Below are positions 58,398 through 64,000 of a DNA stretch of 64,000 nt, piece after piece. The number at the start of each line of letters is the position of its first letter. The stretch's first letter is position 1. Both the position numbers and the translations under genes were made by a program. Origin of the DNA: Spongiactinospora sp. TRM90649 (GTDB lineage: Bacteria; Actinomycetota; Actinomycetes; Streptosporangiales; Streptosporangiaceae). The DNA lies in NCBI RefSeq assembly GCF_029382225.1, contig NZ_JARLTC010000002.1, forward strand, positions 62,001 to 126,000, written 5' to 3'. Under the pieces are notes generated by a model, which had not been told where the DNA came from, searched no databases, and saw only the letters and a list, made by a program, of their open reading frames with translations.

Positions 58398-59320
58398 GCC
58401 AGGAACCCGCTCGCCGGACGCTGCCTCGTCCGCCGCTTCGGGACCGAGCCCTCGTCGACCATCCCGGCATTGTCCTTCAGGACGCGGGTGGCGACCACCG
58501 CGAACTCCTCCGTCACCTCCGTGGAGTCGCGCCAGGCGGCGGAGATCCGCCAGGCCAGCGGCGAGCCCAGCAGGGGACGCCAGCGGACGCCGGGGGCGGC
58601 CTGCCCGGCCGGGCCGAAGGCGACGGCCGACCCGGCCAGCACCAGCCCGAGCGACATCCCGTGGTGGACGACGGGCGGCACGAACCCGTGTCGGCGGCAC
58701 TCGGCCAGCGTCTCGGCGTGCGGGCCCGGCTCGCCGTCCTGGGGGAAGAGCACCAGGTCACGCCCGGCGAGGTCGGCCAGGTGGACGCTGGCGGCGCTCG
58801 CCAGCGGGTCGTCGGACGGCAGCAGCACCCCGGGCGTCTGCACCAGCACCGGCCCGAAGCGCAGGCCGGGCGCGGTGACCGGATGGCGGACCAGCCCGAC
58901 GTCGAGGGCGTCCTCGGCCAGGGCGGTCACCTGGTCGGCCGTCCACATCTCGGCGGGCGCGGGCCGCGCCTCTGGGACCCGCTCGCGCAGCCCGGCCACC
59001 AGGGCGGCGATCACCCCCGCGCCCAGGTCGGGCGGCACGCCGATCTTCAGCGCGCCGCCGATGCCGTGCCTGGCCAGTTCCATCAGGCGATCGGCCCGCG
59101 CCACGATCTCCTGTGCCTCGCCGAGCAGCAGCCGGCCCATCTCGGTCAGCCGCACCTGCCGCCCCGACCGGTCGAACAGCCGGACCCCGAGTTCCTGCTC
59201 AAGCCGCTTGATCCGCTGGCTGAGCGGCGGCTGGGCCATGCCCAGCCGGATCGCGGCGTTGCCGAAGTGCAGTTCCTCAGCGACCACGGTGAAGTACCGA
59301 AGGTGCCGGACAAGGTCCAT
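58394..59320 (-). CDS. LysR-family transcriptional regulator
   Basis: 308 aa. N-terminal winged helix (MDLVRHLRYFTVVAEELHFGNAAIRLGMAQPPLSQRIKRLEQELGVRLFDRSGR), then a periplasmic-binding-protein-like effector domain (about 95-300). Coupled to the beta-lactamase-like gene and divergent from the PBP at 59432, the classical arrangement for LysR regulators that control both their own operon and the opposite gene. Confidence 0.93.
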   Translation of the reverse strand: MDLVRHLRYFTVVAEELHFGNAAIRLGMAQPPLSQRIKRLEQELGVRLFDRSGRQVRLTEMGRLLLGEAQEIVARADRLMELARHGIGGALKIGVPPDLGAGVIAALVAGLRERVPEARPAPAEMWTADQVTALAEDALDVGLVRHPVTAPGLRFGPVLVQTPGVLLPSDDPLASAASVHLADLAGRDLVLFPQDGEPGPHAETLAECRRHGFVPPVVHHGMSLGLVLAGSAVAFGPAGQAAPGVRWRPLLGSPLAWRISAAWRDSTEVTEEFAVVATRVLKDNAGMVDEGSVPKRRTRQRPASGFLA

Positions 59321-59431
59321 GAAGAGCAATGATATCCAAATACTTATGTGATCCTGATAGATAGCCATATTGGACATGACCGCCGACCTCTGATGTTCTC
59401 GGAAGCTCACACAGGACATCGGGGGAAACAC
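59321..59431. promoter_or_regulatory. Divergent promoter region of LysR and PBP genes
   Basis: 111 bp, markedly AT-richer than its surroundings. An imperfect inverted repeat TCCAAATA (59335-59342) ... TATTGGA (59368-59374) brackets GATAGATAG. LysR proteins bind T-N11-A sites in such positions. The PBP ribosome site GGGGGA lies 5 nt before its ATG. Confidence 0.45.
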
Positions 59432-61027
59432 ATGCACGAGCAGCTCACCGGCCTTAGCGCGGCCGGGACGCCGCCCCGGCGACGACGACGCGGGCCGTGG
59501 ACGGTCATCGCCGTCACGGCTCTGGTCGCGGTGCTGGTGTCGGGGGGCGTGCTCTGGGCGCTGCGCACCCAGGGATCACCCGGCGAGACCGCCGAGCAGT
59601 ACCTGGCGGCCTGGGCGCGCAAGGACTACGCGGCGATGCGGGCCCTGAGCGTCGATCCGCCGGCCGACTTCGACCGCTGGCACCGGTCGTTCGGCGACGG
59701 CCTGAAGCTGACGTCGGCGGCGTTCCGCGCCGGGGAGTCCGAGGACGTCGAGGACGGGGCCGAGGTGGGCTTCCACGCGACGCTCGCCGGGACGGTGAAC
59801 TGGTCCTACGGCGGCGCACTGCGGCTCGTGGAACACGAACGGGCCTGGCGGGTGGCCTGGACCCCGGCGGCGATCCATCCGGAGCTGCGGGCGGGCCGTT
59901 CGATCAAGGCGGTCACCGTCCAGCCGGAGCTGGCGCCGATCACCGCGGCGGGCGGCGAGCGGATCGACACCTCCACCGCGCCGGGCTCGGTGCAGCAGCT
60001 CGTGCAGGGGCTCCAGGAGACCTACCGAGGACGGCTGACCGGCTCGGCCTCCGGCCGGATCGTCCTCTACGAGGGCAAGGAGACGGTGAAGACGCTGGCC
60101 AAGACGGGTGCCCGCAAGGGCGAGCCGCTGGCCACGACCATCGACCTGAGGGTGCACGAGGCCGGGGCCAAGGCGCTCGACCAGGTGAAGAAGCCCGCGT
60201 CGCTGGTGGCGCTGCGGCCGTCCACCGGCGAGGTGCTGGCCGCGGTGAACAAGCCGGGCGGGTTCAACCGCGCGCTGCTCGGTAAGTACCCGCCGGGCTC
60301 CACGTTCAAGGTCGTCACGGCGTCGGCGCTGGTCGCGGGCGGGGTGGAGCCGGACAAGTCGGTCAACTGCCCGCCGGAGCGGAACATCGGCGGGTTCCGC
60401 TTCCACAACGCCGGGTTCCACGACTACGGCACGCTGTCGTTCCGGGACGCCTTCGCCCACTCATGCAACACCACGTTCGGGGAGCTGAGCGTCAAGCGCC
60501 TGGACGGCGGGCGGCTCGGCCAGGTCGCGGCGGGCTTCGGGTTCGGCGCGCCGATCACGCCGGGGGTGCCCGCCGTCCGCGCGGAGTTCCCCGTGCCGAA
60601 GGACGCCACCGACCTGGCCTCGGCCGGGATCGGGCAGGGCCGGGTGCTGGCCAGCCCGCTGAACATGGCCGCGGTGGCCGCCGCCATCGCCGACGGCACC
60701 TGGCGCCCGCCGAGGCTGGTGGCCGGGAAGCTGGTGCCGGAGGGCGGCGCGCAGCCGCGCAAGGTGGAGGACGGCGTGGTGCGCGCGCTGCGCGACCTCA
60801 TGCCCGCCGTGGTCAGCGAGGGCACGGCGGAGTCCGTGCGGTTCCCCAAGGGCACGGCGGGCAAGACCGGCACCGCGGAGTACGGCTTGGGCAAGGAGCC
60901 GCCCGCGCACTCCTGGTTCGTCGGCTACCAGGGCGACCTGGCCTTCGCGGTGATCGTCGAGGGCGGCGGAGCCGGCGCGGCGGTCGCCGCGCCGATCGCG
61001 GCGCGCTTCCTGTCGGCGCTGAACTGA
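59432..61027 (+). CDS. Penicillin-binding protein, MecA-type N domain with intact transpeptidase
   Basis: 531 aa from the ATG at 59432. One N-terminal membrane anchor (TVIAVTALVAVLVSGGVLWAL), a MecA-like NTF2 domain (about 50-150), a short linker, and a transpeptidase domain with STFK (290-293), SCN (344-346) and KTG (478-480). The usual PBP dimerisation domain is reduced. It cross-links peptidoglycan outside the membrane. Low-affinity PBPs of this architecture resist beta-lactams, which fits the divergent LysR/beta-lactamase-like operon. Intact paralogue of the degenerate lipoprotein PBP at 40339. Confidence 0.93.
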   Translation: MHEQLTGLSAAGTPPRRRRRGPWTVIAVTALVAVLVSGGVLWALRTQGSPGETAEQYLAAWARKDYAAMRALSVDPPADFDRWHRSFGDGLKLTSAAFRAGESEDVEDGAEVGFHATLAGTVNWSYGGALRLVEHERAWRVAWTPAAIHPELRAGRSIKAVTVQPELAPITAAGGERIDTSTAPGSVQQLVQGLQETYRGRLTGSASGRIVLYEGKETVKTLAKTGARKGEPLATTIDLRVHEAGAKALDQVKKPASLVALRPSTGEVLAAVNKPGGFNRALLGKYPPGSTFKVVTASALVAGGVEPDKSVNCPPERNIGGFRFHNAGFHDYGTLSFRDAFAHSCNTTFGELSVKRLDGGRLGQVAAGFGFGAPITPGVPAVRAEFPVPKDATDLASAGIGQGRVLASPLNMAAVAAAIADGTWRPPRLVAGKLVPEGGAQPRKVEDGVVRALRDLMPAVVSEGTAESVRFPKGTAGKTGTAEYGLGKEPPAHSWFVGYQGDLAFAVIVEGGGAGAAVAAPIAARFLSALN

Positions 61028-61073
61028 TCGCGCTGAACTGATCGGTGCTGAACTGATCGGTGCTGAACTGAGC
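61018..61073. repeat. Short tandem repeat spanning a stop codon
   Basis: The unit GCTGAACTGATCGGT (15 bp, with a 14-bp first copy and a partial last copy) is repeated about 3.8 times starting with the last codons and TGA of the PBP gene. Each unit carries its own TGA. It looks like recent slippage at the 3' end of the gene. Confidence 0.75.
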
Positions 61074-61093
61074 CGGGTCGCTGCGCCGGCGGT

Positions 61094-61870
61094 CTATCGG
61101 GTGGCGGGGGCGTTCTGGGTGAGGCGGGCGACGGCCGCGACGACCTCGGAGGGGTTGGCGAGGTCGGGCAGCACCAGGTCGGCGCCCGCCTCGCGGAGCT
61201 CGGCGTCGGTGGACCGGCCGGAGGCGACCGCGATCATGGCCGCGCCGCCGATGGCCGCCGCCTGCGCGTCACGGGTGGAGTCGCCGATCAGCACGGTGTT
61301 GGCCTTGGTGAACGGCGTGCCGTACTTGGCCCTGGCCCGCCCCTGGGCCACCTGGAGCAGGGTGGCCTTGGGGTAGACCTCCTCGCCGTAGCCACCGACC
61401 TCGAAGTCGATGTGCTCGGCCAGCGCGAAGGCGTCGAGCTTGAGCACCGCGTTGCCCTTGATCGTGCCGGTCAGCACCGACTGCGCCGCGCCGTCCAGCC
61501 GCGCCACGCCGGCCAGGGCGTCCTTCGCCCCCGGCATCATCCGCCCCGCCTCGGCCAGCCGATGCCGCCGGGCGGCGAAGCTCGTGCCGAGCGCCTCGAT
61601 GAACCGGGGCAGGTGGTCGTCTCCGGCGTCGATGCCGTTGATCGCCAGCGTCTCGAAGATGATCTCGGAGTCGGGGCGGCCCATCGCGGGCGCGAGCTTC
61701 ACCAGCGGGCGGCCGGTCACCTGCCGGAACGCCTCCGCGTAGGCGTCGCGGGCGACGATGGTGACATCGACCAGGGTCAGGTCGATGTTCCACAGAACGA
61801 GGCGGTTAATCGGGGCCTCCGGGGGGTGGCGGATCGCACTGCTCGTCGCGGGACGCGGACGACCCCCCAA
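61094..61870 (-). CDS. HAD-superfamily protein with Asn at the nucleophile position
   Basis: 258 aa if started at the GTG at 61870. Phosphoglycolate-phosphatase-like fold: motif I LVLWNIDLTL, in which the nucleophile Asp is Asn; motif II SVLTGT; K in YPKATLL; motif IV VLIGDSTRD. The cap domain is helical. The first 20 residues do not look like the family. An ATT codon at 61810, with GGAGG 5 nt upstream, lies exactly where homologous proteins would begin, so it may be a rare start. Other members with WNIDLTL exist in actinobacteria in my recollection; activity is uncertain. Confidence 0.72.
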   Translation of the reverse strand: MGGRPRPATSSAIRHPPEAPINRLVLWNIDLTLVDVTIVARDAYAEAFRQVTGRPLVKLAPAMGRPDSEIIFETLAINGIDAGDDHLPRFIEALGTSFAARRHRLAEAGRMMPGAKDALAGVARLDGAAQSVLTGTIKGNAVLKLDAFALAEHIDFEVGGYGEEVYPKATLLQVAQGRARAKYGTPFTKANTVLIGDSTRDAQAAAIGGAAMIAVASGRSTDAELREAGADLVLPDLANPSEVVAAVARLTQNAPATR

Positions 61871-61938
61871 GAGTACGGCGGGCGCCGCGACCGGGTCGCG
61901 TCACCCGCCGTTTCCGTGATGCCCGGCCGGAGGCGTGC

Positions 61939-62589
61939 TCAGGCGTGCCCGAGCGCCTCGGCGAGGCTGTCGACCACCGGCACGCCGAACGACTCCAGCT
62001 CCGTGCGGAGCGTCATGCCGCCGGTGTAGAGGACGGCACGCGCGCCCGCGTGCTGCGCGGCGTGCGCGTCGTCCAGGCTGTCCCCGATCACGAGGACCTG
62101 CGCCGGGTCCACGCCCAGCGCCTGGATGTGGGCCACCATGTGCTCGGCCTTGTGCCCTCCGGCGGCCGAGCGCAGGCCGTCGATCCGCTCGAAGTGCCCA
62201 TGCAGGCCGAACTCGGTGACCTTGGGCACCAGCCGTTCGTGCGCCCACATGGACAGCAGCGACTGCGAGCCGCCGCCCCGCTCCCACTCGCGCAGGCTGT
62301 CGCGGCAGTCGGTGGTCAGGCCGCAGTCGAGCATCAGCCGGTGGTAGTGCTCGTGGAAGCCCTCGTCGAGGACCTGCCACTCCCCCTCGTTCAGCGGACG
62401 GCCGAGCATCCGCTCGTAGGCGATCCAGATGGGACGCGTGTAGACCTGCCGGAAGCCGTCGGGGGTGATGGGAGGAAGCCCGTAGGGACGGAACAGTTCG
62501 TTGGTCGCTCCCACCACCGCGTCGATGTCGTGGAAGAGCGTTCCGTTCCAGTCCCAGACAATGTGTTTGGTGACGTTGTCGTGCTTCAT
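61939..62589 (-). CDS. HAD-superfamily hydrolase
   Basis: 216 aa from the ATG at 62589. Motif I HIVWDWNGTLFHD (D-x-N form), motif II SLLSMWAH, Lys in GGHKAEHM, motif IV VLVIGDSLDDAHAA. Helical cap of about 70 residues. Substrate unknown. No Shine-Dalgarno sequence is seen; an ATATCGATAT palindrome overlaps the start, so a leaderless transcript or a binding site there is possible. Confidence 0.82.
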   Translation of the reverse strand: MKHDNVTKHIVWDWNGTLFHDIDAVVGATNELFRPYGLPPITPDGFRQVYTRPIWIAYERMLGRPLNEGEWQVLDEGFHEHYHRLMLDCGLTTDCRDSLREWERGGGSQSLLSMWAHERLVPKVTEFGLHGHFERIDGLRSAAGGHKAEHMVAHIQALGVDPAQVLVIGDSLDDAHAAQHAGARAVLYTGGMTLRTELESFGVPVVDSLAEALGHA

Positions 62590-62627
62590 ATCGATATAGA
62601 GCCTAACCAACGCGAACGACATTCCAG

Positions 62628-63134
62628 TTAACCGAGGATGTCGTCGATCTCCTGGGTGGCGTACCAGAGCAGTTCGTGCGCCTCCGCGCCGTCCACCGTG
62701 AACCGCGCGTCGTCGTCGCCCCGGTCGGCCGAGGGCAGCGCCGCGATCGCCGCGTCGACGTCGGGCACGGCCGACAGATCGTCCACGTGGACCGAGGCCA
62801 TGGCGGCGAGCGGGATCTCCTCGGCCAGGCGCACCCGGCCCCGGTCTTCGAGGTCGGCGCCCATCCGCACGTCGGCGTCGGCGACCTCGGCGGAGATGAC
62901 CACGCGCCGGGCGGCGACGGCCACGCCGTCGGCCCGGTCGGCGACGAGCATCCGCAGCGACGCGCGCGCCGCCTCGGTCAGCGCGACGTATTCGAGTTCC
63001 TCGGTGTCGCCGGAGACGTACCACTCCACGAGCGACGGCGTCACGGCGTAGCCGGTCAGCGGGGCGGGGCCGAGACGGCCCGCGGCGGCGACGCGAGCCA
63101 GCGCGGGCAGCGTGCACGGCAGATAGACGCGCAT
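62628..63134 (-). CDS. Conserved actinobacterial hypothetical protein (DUF6912-like)
   Basis: 168 aa. Starts MRVYLPCTLPALARVAAAGRLGPAPLTGYAVTP and ends ARFTVDGAEAHELLWYATQEIDDILG, patterns I recall from a conserved actinobacterial family without known function. Mixed alpha/beta, no catalytic motif. Lies between two HAD genes but with separate spacing on both sides. Confidence 0.75.
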   Translation of the reverse strand: MRVYLPCTLPALARVAAAGRLGPAPLTGYAVTPSLVEWYVSGDTEELEYVALTEAARASLRMLVADRADGVAVAARRVVISAEVADADVRMGADLEDRGRVRLAEEIPLAAMASVHVDDLSAVPDVDAAIAALPSADRGDDDARFTVDGAEAHELLWYATQEIDDILG

Positions 63135-63280
63135 GTGTTCCTCGGAGCGGTGTTACCGGATGGGGCGGTGTCGAAGGCCGGCGCCCGAAGGCGCCGATCA
63201 TCCAAAGAGTGTGCCAGCACCGGCGGCGCGGCGCGCGGACAACCGCGCAGACGCGCCGCCCCGGGCACATCGGGGGCAGG

Positions 63281-63946
63281 TCAGGGGGTGCGCAGCGGCA
63301 CCCCGAGCAGGCCCTCCAGTCGGACGATGGTGTCGCCGGGGTCTTGGTGGTGGATGCCGGTGATGCCGAGCACCTTGGCGGCCTCCACGTTGGCCTCCAC
63401 GTCGTCCACGAACACGCACTCCTCGGCGGACACGCCGAGACGGCCGAGCGCGTGCTCGAAGATGCGCGGCTCCGGCTTGCGCATCCCGACCTCGCCGGAG
63501 ATGACGATGTCGTCGAACGCCTCGTCCCAGCCCTCGCGCGGGTAGTCGTTGCCCCATGAGTTGGACAGCAGGCAGGTGCGCAGGCCGTTCGCGCGGGCGG
63601 CGGCGAGCATCGCGTACATCGACTCGATCCGCTCGAAGCCCAGGAACATCCGGGCGATCAGGCCCTCGGCGACCGGCGGCACGCCGTCGACGGTGACCAG
63701 CCGGGCCGCCAGCGCGCGCTCGAAGTCGCCGGTGGCCAACTCGCCGCGCTCCAGGGCGTGCACGATGTTGTTCACGGCCGGGTCGTCCGTGGCGCGCTCG
63801 CCGTCGTAGGCGTGCCTGACCAGCCCGCGCATCACGTCGCCGTAGTGCGAGGCGTCGATCCGGTCGGCCGCGATCCAGCCGCCGATGGCCTCGGCCAGGC
63901 CCGTGGTGAGCACCCCGCCCCAGTCGATCAGCACACCCTTGAACAT
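63281..63946 (-). CDS. HAD-IA family hydrolase
   Basis: 221 aa from the ATG at 63946 with GGAGG 4 nt upstream; the longer frame from 63997 is unsupported. Motif I VLIDWGGVLTTG (DxGG form, first Asp intact), motif II CLLSNSWG, Lys in VGMRKPEPRIF, motif IV VFVDDVEANVEAA. Resembles the haloacid dehalogenase/epoxide-hydrolase-N-type group. Third HAD gene within 3 kb; no shared operon is evident. Confidence 0.87.
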   Translation of the reverse strand: MFKGVLIDWGGVLTTGLAEAIGGWIAADRIDASHYGDVMRGLVRHAYDGERATDDPAVNNIVHALERGELATGDFERALAARLVTVDGVPPVAEGLIARMFLGFERIESMYAMLAAARANGLRTCLLSNSWGNDYPREGWDEAFDDIVISGEVGMRKPEPRIFEHALGRLGVSAEECVFVDDVEANVEAAKVLGITGIHHQDPGDTIVRLEGLLGVPLRTP

Positions 63947-64000
63947 CGCGCCTCCATTCCCCCCGCCACTGCACGCTCGTCCCAAAAGGGTACGCAATCC

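Noticed and set aside
55224..59351. 1,375-codon plus-strand frame across four minus-strand genes
   Set aside because: It spans several unrelated genes, has no ribosome site or domains, and arises from the high GC content at third positions.
1..64000. CRISPR arrays, rRNA or standard tRNA genes
   Set aside because: I saw no regularly spaced repeats with unique spacers, no rRNA-like stretches and no complete tRNA cloverleaf other than the tRNA-like domain of tmRNA.

Overview
This is a GC-rich actinobacterial chromosome segment. The conserved prfB-ftsE-ftsX-smpB order, the frequent GTG starts with ATGA/GTGA overlaps, the 180-kDa NAD-type glutamate dehydrogenase and the WXG100-type secretion locus all fit an actinomycete. 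The Streptosporangiales (Nonomuraea/Streptosporangium-like) is my best guess, inferred from overall protein character and not from any search.

Layout. 1-11.4 kb: the end of a PDZ/HtrA-type gene, a heterodimeric ABC exporter, an SLC13-type carboxylate transporter, a cyclase-fold/HTH regulator, an alanine-type aminotransferase facing an HxlR regulator across a twin operator, a small HTH protein and a beta-lactamase-fold esterase. 11.4-25.5 kb: a catabolic cluster of two aminotransferases, a GntR/FCD regulator, a diaminopropionate ammonia-lyase-like enzyme, a five-gene oligopeptide ABC importer, two amidohydrolases, a PdxH-like oxidase and an alpha/beta hydrolase. It looks like uptake and PLP-dependent breakdown of an unusual peptide or amino acid, and related CTG-N4-CAG dyads lie in its three promoter regions. 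25.5-28.6 kb: small accessory genes, an aldo/keto reductase fragment and a small secreted Cys-rich protein behind a TTAGGAAA-type palindrome.

28.7-39.15 kb: a roughly 10.4-kb integrative island inserted at the 3' end of ssrA (tmRNA). Direct 40-bp repeats flank it, a tyrosine integrase sits next to the intact tmRNA and an excisionase-like gene lies at the far end. Insertion moved the native ssrA terminator 10.4 kb away, and the island supplies a replacement hairpin. Cargo: an IMPase-like phosphatase, a GNAT acetyltransferase, an XRE-TPR regulator, small proteins, a PCMT-like methyltransferase, an IS5/IS427-type insertion sequence, an EEP-fold phosphatase/nuclease and a HAD phosphatase. I see no replication or transfer gene.

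39.6-52.9 kb: core genes. These are a Nudix hydrolase, the ftsE-ftsX-smpB operon ending in a lipoprotein PBP whose catalytic motifs are all lost, a zinc-ribbon membrane miniprotein, prfB, a lipoprotein, NAD-glutamate dehydrogenase and tryptophan 2,3-dioxygenase. 53.0-55.4 kb: a WXG100-type protein, a polymorphic toxin with a RelA/SpoT-like C-terminal domain, a probable immunity protein and an SseB-like protein; this is the strongest candidate for an undescribed system. 55.5-64 kb: acetoacetyl-CoA synthetase, a LysR/class-A-beta-lactamase-like pair divergent from an intact MecA-type PBP, three HAD proteins and a conserved actinobacterial protein.
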